A DNA stretch of 64,000 nt from Anaeramoeba flamelloides (GCA_027625915.1 JANTQA010000026.1:8494001-8558000), one strand, 5' to 3'; positions 24,601 through 33,776 are shown, counted from the stretch's first letter. Notes: generated from the sequence alone by a model not told the origin. Numbers and translations: made by a program.

Positions 24601-27599
24601 ATTAAAAAATCAAAAAAAAATTGCCTGTAGGTTTTCCAGAATTTAAAAGAATGGAGTAAAATTAAAGATTTTTCTCTATTGTTTTGAATTTTGGAAAACC
24701 GTCTTTAGGTTTTCTTGAGGATTTCTGTATTAATCTGTTAAGTGTTCTACGTTTTTTTGAGGTTTTCTGTTTATTTGGAAAATCAAATAGATTTTTCGTT
24801 AGGTTTTTTTGGGTTTTCTGTTTATTTAGAAAATCGATAGATTTTACAAATAAAACAGAAAACCTTAAGAAAACCTAGGCCCTTGAAGGCACTCGATAGT
24901 ACTTCCCTAATTTATATTTTTTTTTTTAGAATTTTTACTAAAGAATCATAATTTTCTTTATCATTAACCAGTGGCAAGATAAATAATGAGTCTTTATTTT
25001 GAGTAATATATAAGATATTATTTGTATTGTTTTTGTTTAATTGGAATTAATTCTTTCATCCAAATTTCAAGATTTTTTTTATCGGAACCTAATCAAAAAA
25101 AATTTTTATAACATCTATATAACATTTTTATAACAAAATTTCCGTTTATATGATGATTTTTTCAATATTTTTTGAAAAAAATATTCTTATAGTAGGCTTG
25201 TAACATGTTACAAATTTTATAAAAGTTTTTATTATAAAAGTTTATAATACTTTAAACGTTTATAACACCTTTACAACACACTTAAAACATGTTATAAAAA
25301 ACTTTTTTTATTAGGGGATGGGGGGCCAGAAAGAAAAATAATCGGTATCTTGATAAATTTCAAAGAGAATTATTTTTGGAGGTTCACACACTTTTGCAAA
25401 AGATCTTTTTGACATATTAAAAAAAAAAAAAAAAAAATCACTTGTGTGAACTTTTGTTCTCGTTTAAATCTTCTCAATATGGTCTTGATATAAGAAAAAA
25501 TGTATATCAAATTTTTCCAAGGTTTACTTCCTATATCTTGAAAGAAGTGCATATAAAAAAATTTCAATCCAATTTTTAATTAGGGAAACTTACACAGAAC
25601 GAAAAGTAAAAGCAAATATGAATTGTATTAAAAGAAGAAATAAATTAACTTCAAAAAATAATACATTATATTATTATCAATCAAATCTACAAACACAATT
25701 TAAATCCCCTTTATTATATCCAAATCTGATTTGTTTTGGAGATCTCAAAAATAGTCACTATTGTTGGATCTATCAAATATTCCCGAAAATACCCGAAAAC
25801 CGAAAATATTGGAAAATTTTTTAACTACTAAAAAACACTTTTTGAACAACTTCTAAGAAACACTAGTGCCAATATACTTTGTTTAATCGTAAAATTGGAA
25901 TTTTATTGGATAATTTTTTTTTTTTGGCTGATAAATATGAACATTTGAAGAATTGCTTATTTTGAGGAATAGTATTCAACTCATTTTGTGTGAAAGGAAT
26001 TGATATCGTAGATGTTTATAACATTTCTGATCATTGTTAAATGTTATTAACAACTGAGAGAAATTGTCTTTGTAATGGTAAATTTCTAATTATGTATCAT
26101 TACTCATAATTTTTGTCATCTTAAATACGATGTAAAAATAACCGAGTAATATCTAATCGAGCATATACGTATCCTCCTATATCCAAGGCAATCAAGACCA
26201 CAACCTAATTTAACTTTCCATTCCTAGAAACGAAATTGATTTAATCTAAACACAGCAGACTGAAGCGCACCATTGCATACACAAATATACCCTGACATAT
26301 ACATGTACTTACCTAACAAGTACCAACATACTTCTCAAATATACTCTAAAGATACCAAAAAGTCTTTAGATGGTGTAAAATAGAAAATTCAAAAAAAAAA
26401 TATTTTATCTTAAAATTGTTATTCTATCATAAGCATTTATCTGAACATTCTGGTTTTTTAAAAGTTCTTCAAAAGGTGTTTTTATGTGGTTAAAAAGTTT
26501 TCGAGTGTTTTCGATTTTCCGCTATTTTCAGGAATATTTCAAAAACCCATATTGCTTAACAAATTTTTAATAAACAGATAAATTAAGGAAAAAAGCATAC
26601 AAAAAAATAGTATTAAAAAAACTATTATTGTGTTGAATACTTCATTTTGTGTTTGTACATTGATTTTTTCTTTTATGAGTTGATCTTTATTTTTATTTCC
26701 CGGTTTCTTTTATAAGGTTCCCAATTAAAAATAATGTGGAACCTTTTTTTCCCCATTAGCAAATTCTCTTTTCTATAAATTTACATTTTCTCTTAAAGTT
26801 CAATAAGGAATACCCAAATCGTTTATCCGACAATTTTCTTAAAGTCCGTTTTTATCAAGATCTTTGTGTTTTTTTGTTCTAATTGTAATCACACAATTTT
26901 TTGTGATTCGAAAACAAAACTTTTCCTTGATGAGTAAATTGGAAAATGAGATAATTAAATTGTTTGTGGGTGAACTAAACTTAATTTACACAGCCTAGAA
27001 AGTTTTTTTCAAAAATCGACAAAAAAAAAACCCATTAACCAGGTTATAAAGAGTAAAAATATTTTGTTTAAATCAACATTACCTTTGTTGTTCCGTTTAA
27101 TCTTTTTGGTGTTGGTGTCTTGTGTGCCTGGATCTTCAATGTTGATAAAGGTGATTAACATCTTTACAAAGATTATTGGAAAAGTATGAGAGATTAATTT
27201 GATATTTTCTTGTTTATAGCAAAGATTAAAGAGACATTTCGTTAGCATTAGAAAAGAGCAATCATTGGCTTCTTTCAAAAATGTCATTAACGAAGAAGAA
27301 TTGATTTTTTTTGCAAGGCTTGGTATTTGACCCTTTCGTAAAGGCTGGAGATCCATCTTTAAATCTTTAAACAGGCGTTCGGTGCTTTGAAAAAATAATT
27401 TGTAATATTCTTTTACAACAGTTTTTTCATTGTTCAATGATTGAATTTGGTTCGCGTTTTGATAGTAATAATTAATGGAAGGAATAAAAGATATTAAATT
27501 TTCTAATTTTAGCTTGTCTTTGTTTTTTTTTTTAATTGTGTTGCAACAAAGCTGATCAAGTGCACTAAAAGAAAAAATTTCGTTTTTTCTTTGGTTCAT
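8813..27599 (-). CDS. ALFY/WDFY3-like PH-BEACH-WD40-FYVE-like protein, four exons
   Basis: Assembled from 27599-27083, 23276-15032, 12301-12039 and 10491-8813, each junction GT-AG and phase-matched, giving about 3,567 residues (human ALFY is similar). Junctions rebuild conserved BEACH text: SYNDLS-R-YPVFPWV and LQ-G-GKFDHPGR. Rough domain order: helical N-terminal region with the family's NGY motif; K/E-rich tract 680-800; LamG/ConA-like domain 1120-1280; further Asn/Lys/Glu-rich linkers; PH-BEACH 2750-2870; BEACH 2890-3170, ending PKQLFSKPHPKR; at least two clear WD40 repeats at 3262-3360; eight-cysteine FYVE-like finger 3509-3560. BEACH proteins are membrane-traffic scaffolds, and ALFY links ubiquitinated cargo to autophagosomes; that role is inferred from architecture. 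The finger lacks the basic RxHHCR motif. The start ATG at 27599 follows an acceptor-like sequence, so a further 5' exon is possible. Confidence 0.85.
10492..12038 (-). other. Intron 3 of the BEACH gene (1,547 bp), hairpin-module rich
   Basis: The donor CTACAAG/GTAAGG (exon ends at 12039) and acceptor AATCAATAG/GGGG (exon starts at 10491) split the Gly codon of the BEACH text LQGGKFDH. On the + strand the intron holds AGAGAAAATTACTTTTCTC at about 10882, hairpin modules at 10910-11060, 11150-11235 and 11605-11940, the terminus-like GGAAGTGCCGTCAAGTG at about 11589, and a GCTATCCTATGA motif at about 11517 that recurs at 30190. Confidence 0.85.
10880..11945. repeat. Hairpin-module composite element, copy in BEACH intron 3
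   Basis: Successive self-complementary units lie side by side. One is of the TTTTCCAGAATT...AATTCTGGAAAA type (about 11612-11685, with Ts and As as the loop). Others are of the TTAGGTTTTTTT...AAAAAAACCTAACG type (about 11740-11820 and 11860-11945), with stems containing GAAATAAAC and its complement. Each unit folds on itself into a hairpin of 70-90 bases. The left flank shares a GAAATTAATTTC-like palindrome with the copies in introns 1 and 2. Confidence 0.7.
13934..14670. repeat. Hairpin-module composite element, copy in BEACH intron 2
   Basis: It begins GGAGGAAATTAATTTCCC, then TGTGCCGACAAGTGCCTA. It continues through several hairpin units (14035-14110, 14150-14240, 14270-14350, 14385-14470 and 14570-14645) and ends TAGGCACTTGATGGCACTTCC. 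The start and end sequences are inverted versions of each other, as in a terminal inverted repeat. No open frame lies inside it. Confidence 0.7.
14650..14925 (-). pseudogene. Coding-like relic inside BEACH intron 2
   Basis: On the minus strand two frames give protein-like text. About 14915-14830 reads ELVASDKFVSNMEMHIQER before stopping. About 14825-14670 reads WIKELIQINKKL, then KKDSLLILSLVNDKENYD, and stops after SLLKFLNKN. The second part recurs in intron 1 with conservative changes (24915-25080). I do not recognise the family. It may be a captured gene fragment carried by the repeat element, or a decayed paralogue exon. Confidence 0.5.
15619..15664 (-). repeat. AAT/AAC triplet repeat coding poly-Asn
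   Basis: A run of ATT/TTA triplets on the + strand encodes a poly-Asn tract in the BEACH protein, between its LamG-containing half and the PH-BEACH domain. Similar tracts occur at about 16890-17010 and 22250-22310. Confidence 0.75.
21405..21765 (-). repeat. GAAAAA-type hexamer repeat coding a Lys-Glu tract
   Basis: The minus strand is an almost pure purine repeat of GAAAAA and GAAATA units, encoding over 100 residues dominated by K, E and I within exon 2 of the BEACH gene. Two longer units of about 90 bases that include CAAGATAAAGAAAAATTAAT are repeated, pointing to slippage plus unequal exchange. It probably forms an extended charged helix between armadillo-like regions. Confidence 0.8.
23500..24905. 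repeat. Hairpin-module composite element, copy in BEACH intron 1 (interrupted)
   Basis: It starts GAGGAAATTAATTTCCTC, then CTTACAG, as in the intron 2 copy. It has two TTTTCCAGAATT-type hairpins at 23535-23615 and 23630-23702 and further units at 24535-24885, and ends GGCACTCGATAGTACTTCC. A separate 745-bp insertion occupies 23773-24517. Without it the flanks read ATTTCTTAAATTAAAAAAAA, the normal module sequence. Confidence 0.7.
23769..24521. mobile_element. piggyBac-like MITE with TTAA target duplication
   Basis: The element (23773-24517) is flanked by TTAA on both sides (23769-23772 and 24518-24521). Its ends are inverted repeats beginning GGGATTAGCGTC, with imperfect similarity continuing for about 100 bases (ATCAAAGTA(C/T)GTTGT, then ATTAGT). 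It has no transposase and only a 65-codon open frame with no known domain. TTAA duplication is the hallmark of piggyBac-family transposition, so it is most likely a non-autonomous member. It sits inside the hairpin-module element, so it is the younger of the two. Confidence 0.7.
24910..25080 (-). pseudogene. Second copy of the intronic coding-like relic
   Basis: The minus strand reads IWMKELIPIKQK in one frame and KDSLFILPLVNDKENYDSL in another, matching the relic at 14650-14830 in intron 2. More stops are present here. Both copies lie just beyond the GGCACTTCC-like end of a hairpin-module element, in the same orientation, so the relic and the repeat spread together or were duplicated together. 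Confidence 0.5.
25088..25318. mobile_element. ~230-bp MITE, copy 1
   Basis: The ends are inverted: TAATCAAAAAAAATTTTTATAA at the left, and the right end reads CCTAATAAAAAAAGTTTTTTATAA on the opposite strand. The interior is dominated by CATTTTTATAAC and ACATGTTATAA motifs. A second copy lies at about 29620-29882 in the same orientation. It is far too short for a protein. Confidence 0.6.
25690..26570. mobile_element. Inverted-repeat element, family with 42590-43470 (copy A)
   Basis: The left arm includes CAAATATTCCCGAAAATACC and ACTTTTTGAACAACTTCTAAGAAAC. The right arm near 26450-26545 is its complement (GTTCTTCAAAAGGTGTTTTT; TTTTCAGGAATATTTC). The centre shares TGTGTGAAAGGAATTGATAT and TATACCCTGACATATACATG with copy B, where they appear in reverse orientation. 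There is no open frame of note, so it is non-autonomous. Confidence 0.6.
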
Positions 27600-29048
27600 G
27601 AAAAAATTAAACAAACTTGTAAAAAAAGAAAAAAAATGATGTCATAAGGTTTGTAAGGTGTCTTTGGAAATTCGAATATTTGAAGGATTAGAGAAAAGTA
27701 AAACATTAAAATAAATTTGGTTTTCAAGGATATAAAATTGGTTGGTTTTATGATTTCGAGAAAAGATTTACTTTTTTTTCTTTTATAAAGGTCTAACCAA
27801 AATGTATGAACAAATGATATTATTTTTATATTCAATAGTATATTTATTGACTTAAAAGAATGTTGAGTCAATAGATCTTGTTAAAAGTTAAATTTGAAAT
27901 ATTTGGTTCTTTTCGAAATTTATATGATTTGGAAAAATCAATTTTTCTAAAATTAAACAAAGTAAAAAAGTTAAATAATCAACTGAATTGTTCTAATTTG
28001 ATGTAAAACTATTGAAGAAGAACAAATGGTGTTGTAATTAATGGTTTCTTAAGCATAATTACTGTAGTCAAAATAAAGAGTGCAAAAAAATTTAATGTGT
28101 GTTTCAAAATAAAAAGCGTGTTTTTTTGTTATAGAAGACCTATACATTAACCAATTAAAGAAACTGATAATAAACCCTTTAAAAACATGGTATTGGTTTC
28201 TTAAAGTTCTATTATTTAAAAAGTAAATATTCAAATGAACGATCAAATTGCAAAATTTATCTCAGAAAATAGAGAGTAAATTTTTCTCGAAAATTTTCAT
28301 TATCAAAAAAAACAAAACAAAAAAATTTCGAATATTTTGAAAAATTGTCAACTATTTGCATGAATAATTTAAATTTTACTGAAAATAACAAGACCTTTAC
28401 TTTCAAAATGGATTTGAACTTAGGTATACTACATGCCATTAGATTGGATGTTGCCTTGGTACAAGTTGAAAAAAAAGCACAGATAATATTTTAAAACACA
28501 GATTATAGTCTTTGTACACGCATTATTTAATTCACTGTACCCTGTACTTTGTTTAAAAATATGACGGGAATGGCAACTGTTCCATGTACTTATATTAACT
28601 CCAATCAAGTATGATATTATATAAATAAGTGGAATTCTTAATATATTAAGAAATTTACTACCTAATTAAAGCCCTTATACCAATATAAAAGCAAAAAATG
28701 GACATTTTATTTGTCATTTTTTTTTAAATTAACTTTTTAGGAATATCTTTAATTAATATTTCTGATCCAATTATTTGGATAGGTTTGAATAGAAATCATT
28801 TATACATTTCAGGCAAACTTTTGTTCACGGGGTTTTTAGTAAAGGGAGATTGGAAAAAATGACAAAAAAAATGGATATTTTTGGTTTTTATATTCATGTC
28901 AGAGGCTTTAAAATTATCTTCTTTTATCAACTTCCTTTACAGGCAATAAGATTTCAATCTTCTTTCAAAGAAAATATATTTTTTTTAAATAATTCTTAAA
29001 TATGTTGGATTTTGAACTTTTCCAAAATAAAGAAAAAGGGTTGAAACT
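27600..29048. other. AT-rich spacer upstream of the BEACH gene
   Basis: I see no gene. 27838-27925 (ATTGACTTAAAAGAATGTTGAG, then a GATCTTGTTAAAA block) matches 41100-41190, a short dispersed repeat. A promoter or a further 5' exon of the BEACH gene may lie here, but nothing decides it. Confidence 0.3.
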
Positions 29049-29049
29049 A

Positions 29050-29455
29050 AACTATATTTCATAATAATTGGCCCATTAAAAATCAAATTTTAAAGAAAAT
29101 TATTTTTAATAATTGAAGTTATCTATTTAAATATAAAAAATTAGAGTTTAATATTCAATACTATTCTCTAGAGATATTTATTTTTTGTCTAAAAATAAAA
29201 GAAATAAAAATAAAAAAAACTGTTAAAAAAAATTGGGACATTTATTTTGAATGAAGCATTACATGAAAAATAGACAATTTAAATAAGTAAAAAAACACAT
29301 TTATCGATTCTCCTTCCATTTGAATAACTAAATCTAATCTCTTTTTCATATTTGAAACCAAAATTTTCATTAATTCATCTGTTACTTCTTTCAAATTTTT
29401 CATTTTCATTTTCCATTTTAACAAAACACTGTTGAAAAAATAAAAAAGAGAAAAA
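29050..29455. repeat. ~400-bp dispersed repeat with minus-strand peptide, copy 1
   Basis: It matches 59991-60400 in the same orientation, with roughly nine in ten bases shared in the core. It contains the landmark CATAATAATTGGCCCATTAA. On the minus strand both copies keep a peptide with WKMKMK, EV.DELMK and MKKRLDLVIQM, so it may derive from an exon of a multi-copy gene. No longer frame surrounds it. Confidence 0.6.
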
Positions 29456-29619
29456 ATAATTTATTTGCAAACTCTTCATTGTAAGAGGAAAAACTTCAAA
29501 ACGATACAAAAGCAATTCATTATTCAAATGTAGGGTTGGCCATTTATTATGAAATTTAGTTTATTAGAAGTAATAAATCATTTCTGAAAATAGAATTTAA
29601 AAGAAAGTATGGTCAAATA

Positions 29620-29882
29620 CCCGAATAAAAAACTTTTTTATGAAATCTATATAACATTTTTATGACAAAATTTCCTTTTATATAATGATTTTTTTTAAAT
29701 ATTTTAAAAAAAAATATTCTTATAACAGGCTTATAACATGTTATAAATTTTAGAACCATTTTATAATAAATATTTATGTTATACAAGTTGTTATTATAAA
29801 ATTTTATAGTATTTCAAATGTTTATAATACCTTTACAACACATTGAGAAGATTTTATAAAAAATTTTTTTATTTGGGTAGTA
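29620..29882. mobile_element. ~250-bp MITE, copy 2
   Basis: Same family as 25088-25318. It begins CCGAATAAAAAACTTTTTTA and ends with the complement, AAAAAATTTTTTTATTTGGG, and the interior again carries TATAACATTTTTATGACAAA. This copy is slightly longer because of an internal ATTTATGTTATACAAG stretch. Confidence 0.6.
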
Positions 29883-30939
29883 TAGATATTTTAAAAAGTA
29901 ATTATTTTTTTAAGATTATAAGAATTAAAAAATTTGATATTTTCTTTCTATTTTAATAAAGTAAGGACCTTTTCATGGTGGCGATCCATAAAAATTCGAC
30001 ATAAAAATCAACAATATACAACCCAAATACAATAGCATAGGAGTGGAAATTACAGACTAAAATTAACTTTTTACTTTTTTTTTTTTTTATTAAATTTTTT
30101 TTTTATCTCTTATATATCTTACATTTCATTCTCTTTTTCTTGTTTTTTTTTTAAATTTTCTATATAATAGATTTTTTTTGAAAGAAATGCTATCCTATGA
30201 ATAATAATCTTGCCAACATTATAGTTAGGATAAAAAAACTCTAAAAAAAGTTTGTATTTTCAGGTAAATTGTGTGTATTTTTGTTGAATCGTTTCTCTTA
30301 TTTAATAATAATAATTTAATCTAATGTTAATTTTTTATAATTAACCTTTAAAAAATAAAGAAATAAGCTGAATAATAAACATCAAGGAATAGATTGTATA
30401 CTCATGAAAGAAAACTTCTGAAATCATTATATTTCCTAAAAATAGAAAAAAAAAAATTCTCCCATTACCATTAAAAAAACAACTATGTTCTGTGTAATCT
30501 CAATTAAAGATCGTTAGAAAATTCCAATAGAAATCAATATTATTTTTCTACAATCATCTTAACAATGTTTAAATAATCTTAGAATAACATGTTTCCACTT
30601 TCTGACTATAAATCTTGAAATCAAATAAAATTTGCAAAATAATTACGTTATCAAAAGTAAATTTAAAAAAAAAAAATAAAAAAAAATCAAAAATGTAGAA
30701 AAAATGTGAAAAAAATGATTTATATTTTTTAAAAATTTCCAAAATAAATTTTTTCTTCTAATATCCATTCAAACCCTTTAAACAATATAGAATGCACCCA
30801 TTACAACTGGTTACAGATGACTGGAAAATCGTTTAGTTTATTTTTTAATTTTTTCAAGATTATCATTAAGAGAATATTTGAGAAACTTATGCAAATTAGA
30901 CAATCTAATTTGTTTTTGTTTTTGTTTATTTAATAATAT
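29883..30939. other. AT-rich spacer, short structured motif, peptide-family relic
   Basis: 30095-30240 resembles 11400-11560 in BEACH intron 3, most clearly in GCTATCCTATGA and TTATAG(C/T)TAGGATAAAAAAA, which pair to form a short stem. About 30735-30790 carries TTTTTTCTTCTAATATCCATTCAAACC, a sequence also present near 52305 and 53085. I see no gene. Confidence 0.35.
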
Positions 30940-33776
30940 TTAATTGTTTTCTTCATTTTCTGGTTCGATTTGTTTGGATTTTTCATCAAGTGTATCGACA
31001 ATGTCTTGCTGTTTCTCGTTTGTGGTGGTAATTTTTTCTTCTTCTTCGTCTTTTTTTTCTTCCTTTTCGACTGGGAGCGAATTTAAATCAGAATTAATTG
31101 AGCTACTACTTGTAATTTCACTTGAAGATCCTGATTTTGAATTTTCAGAGTCTTCAGAATTGTCAGAAGATAAATCGTCTCTTTCAACATCTTTTACTCC
31201 ATAAACGTTTTCTTTTTTTTTAGAACCAGTATTTGATCCAGAAATTTCTTGGTAATTGTCTCGCTGTTTATTTGATGATGAAAAGTTCAAAAAGATCACG
31301 AAAACAAACTTTTGGAAATCAGTTTTTATTCAATTCAATTCATATATATTTTAGTTTTTGATTTTGTGTTTTTTTATTGTTTTCGTTTATGTTATTTTGT
31401 TAATTGTTGAATGTTTATTTGTGTTTTTTTTGTTTAGTGTTTTTGTGATGAAATAGAAAAAGGTTTATGATATTAATCCTTGAAAATTTTTAAGAGTTTG
31501 ACGGTAATGAAATTAAGAGGAATAAGAACAAAGAATTAAAAAAAAAAAAAATAAAAATCCAAAATGTCTCGACAAAAAAATGAAGTTACTGTTTATTGGA
31601 AAATAAAAGTAACTATAATTTCATTCAGCTGACTAATATAAAAAAATAAAAATGCAAAAGAATTAAAATAAAGCACGAATGTTCTACAATTCCTAATGGA
31701 AATCATAATAAAACTAATTTACAGAATTAAAGAATTATTAGTTGAATTTGGGCTTTGATCTTCTTAGAACAGTTTTTTGGAAAGTTGAATTTTAAATTTA
31801 GTTCAAAATATTATTTTTCAACCATTCTCATGACTACACACCACGATCCGGAAAAAATTTTATCCAAAAAAAAATTAAACATTTGCTAATTTTACCCGTT
31901 TTAATAACTTCAATTAGAATAAACACTATTGGTTAATAAAAGATCTTTTATCAAAAAATAATTTTCAAGATATTATACAATTGAAGTTGAAATAATCGAA
32001 TTTTCCAGGTTCTATTAAGATTTTTTTTCAAATTCAATAGTTAAAAATTTAAAAAATTTTTTGCTCACACCTAAAAGGACATTTTATTATATTTTAAAAG
32101 TATTTTAAATCTGATGAATATATTTCAAATAGGTAATCAATTTTTTTGACTATTAAAGAATTATTTATTCTTTTAAATTGGAAAAAATATTTTTTTTTTG
32201 ATTTTCCATTAGGTTTTTTTGAATTTTTGAAATAAACAGAAAATTTATTAAAATTTTCGGTTTATTCTAAAAAGTAAAAAAAACCTAGAACACTTTACAA
32301 ATAAAAATGAAATAAAATAGAAAACCTCAAGAAAACCTAGGCACTTGACGACACTCTACTGCACTTGGCTGACACTTCCGTTAGGTTTTCCAGAAATTCA
32401 AAAGAATTAAGCAAAATCATAGATTTTAATCAACTCTTTTGAATTCTGGAAAACCTAGGACACGGAATATTTATCATCAGTTATTTTTAATCGTATTTGA
32501 GTTTTTTTAGATGATAAGAGTGTTTTCAAAACTATTAGTTATTATCTCTTCAAAAAAATATCCTAAAGTTGAGTTTAACGAAAATTCATTGTTACATCCA
32601 TTTAAAAATTTTTACCCCAATCTAGACATTTTTTTCTAGACTCTGGACTTTTAAAAATCGTAGTACTATTAACAACAATAAATACAACAGATCAAGATTT
32701 TTAAGAAGTAGGATGTTGATTATATTGTGAATAAGTTCAATTAGCAAGGGGTGAAATGATAATTGGAGTAGTAGTTATATTTTGTCTAACTTGGAATTTG
32801 AAATTTTATTTTTATGTTTTTTCTTATGTTGCAAAGTGTAAAAACGATTTCTGAATATGTAATGTATTTTTGTTAAAATTGTGATTTTTTAGTTAACTGT
32901 GATACTTTTCTGGTATGTTCCCCAAGAATCAGGGAATTTGCCAGTATATTTGATATTTTTTAATGCTAACAAATCCCATTTAATAAACTATTGGAAATGT
33001 TTGGGCTTGTTTGAATTTGAAAAACGAAATTTTCGATTTTCTCTTGACATTTCGATCCGAAGCAACTTCCTTTCCTTTTTAAATACAATAGAATGCTACT
33101 TTATACATCAAATATACTGGAAAATTTCCTGAACCTTGGGTGGCATACCAGAAAAGTATCACAGTTAACTAAAAAATCACAATTTTAACAAAAATACATT
33201 ACATATTCAGAAATCGTTTTTACACTTTGCAACATAAGAAAAAACATAAAAATAAAATTTCTTTTCATCGTTTTTGTAAAAGTAGTGAACAAAAAACCAA
33301 ATTTTTGAATTGCTTTCAAAAACAACCACTTGATATGTTTTATAAAAATGTTGTTTATTGAAAAGAAAATTGTTTGGAACGGAAGGATTTTGTATAAAAA
33401 AAAAAAAAAAAAAAAAAAAAAGAAAAGAAAGATTCAAAAAGAAGAAAAAAAAAAAAATTACAAGAATGATGGCTTGTAGAATTGTTCCAGTTGTATATGG
33501 GTAAATACCATCAAAGCAGTCTTGCCCAACAGATCTAGAGAAGTGGCAAGGTCTCCACAAATCGCTAACCCTAGACATGTTGATAACAAGAGCGATCACA
33601 ATCAGATAAAGGCTCATTGTTTCTCCCTTTTGGGTTACTTTGTTTGTAAAAATAGCAACAAATCTTCCAAAAGAAAGGATAAATGTGATAATAGCTCCAA
33701 AAGCTGCAAGGTGAATTGGCTCATTTACAGAACTATGGTATTTGCCTAAACCACTAATCGTAACCAGCCAAAAGAT
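30940..33776 (-). CDS. Multi-pass membrane protein, last two exons (5' part not located)
   Basis: The exon at 33776-33462 (105 codons, phase 0 at both ends) encodes IFWLVTISGLGKY, a helix around HLAAFGAIITFILSFGRFVAIF, a second around MSLYLIVIALVINMS, then a loop with two cysteines (RPCHFS, QDCFDG) and the start of a third helix (GTILQAIIL). A donor CTT/GTAATT and acceptor CCAAAAG/TTTG (31308) would join it in phase to FVFVIFLNF, completing that helix. A tail of about 110 residues rich in Ser, Glu and Lys follows, with stop at 30940. The topology suits the last three helices of a tetraspan (MARVEL-like) or DRAM/Frag1-like protein; I cannot choose. An acceptor-like TTTTTAG precedes 33776, so upstream exons exist but I did not find them. 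Confidence 0.5.
32195..32465. repeat. Hairpin-module composite element, copy in membrane-protein gene intron
   Basis: One module with GAAATAAACAGAAAATTT stems spans about 32205-32290. A linker with CACTTGACGACACTC and GGCTGACACTTCCGTTAGG follows, then a TTTTCCAGAAATTC / GAATTCTGGAAAACC hairpin at 32385-32458. The order and wording match the copies in the BEACH introns. Confidence 0.7.
32800..33261. repeat. Perfect 118-bp inverted repeat with 226-bp loop
   Basis: The left arm 32800-32917 and right arm 33144-33261 are exact reverse complements over all 118 bases, checked position by position (GAAATTTTATTTTTATG at the outer ends, TTTTCTGGTATG at the inner). Inside the arms the inverted similarity continues for about 45 bases but with mismatches (TTCCCCAAGAATCAGGG against CACCCAAGGTTCAGG). 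The loop has a 78-codon open frame on the + strand without a known domain. A transcript through it would form long dsRNA. Confidence 0.9.
33396..33421. repeat. Poly(A) tract, 26 bases
   Basis: An uninterrupted run of A on the + strand (T on the strand of the surrounding gene), followed by A/G-rich sequence. Confidence 0.9.

Larger units (their letters stand above)
23277..27082 (-). other. Intron 1 of the BEACH gene (3,806 bp)
   Basis: The donor AACAAAG/GTAATG (27083/27082) and acceptor ACAAATAAAG/AAGCT (23277/23276) are both phase 1 and join to a Glu-Ala-Met run. The intron contains a composite hairpin element (23500-24905), a 745-bp TTAA-flanked insertion inside it, a second copy of the coding relic (24915-25080), a ~230-bp MITE (about 25090-25320) and an ~880-bp inverted-repeat element (25690-26570). 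If the junction is wrong, 27009-27599 would instead be a separate small gene. Confidence 0.65.
31309..33461 (-). other. Putative 2,153-bp intron of the membrane-protein gene
   Basis: It is bounded by GTAATT (33461) and AAAAG (31309), phase 0 on both sides. It contains a hairpin-module element (32200-32460), a perfect 118-bp inverted repeat (32800-33261) and a 26-base A-run (33396-33421). Phase agreement and the completed transmembrane helix are the only support for the junction. Confidence 0.5.

Noticed and set aside
27009-27614. Stand-alone 201-residue gene
   Set aside because: The frame contains a donor at 27083/27082 in the same phase as the 23276 acceptor, and the text fits the N-terminal region of the BEACH protein; treated as its first exon instead.
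32899-33132. 78-codon + strand gene in the loop of the perfect inverted repeat
   Set aside because: No domain, no ATG context beyond the arm, and part of it overlaps the diverged inner arms; kept only as a note.
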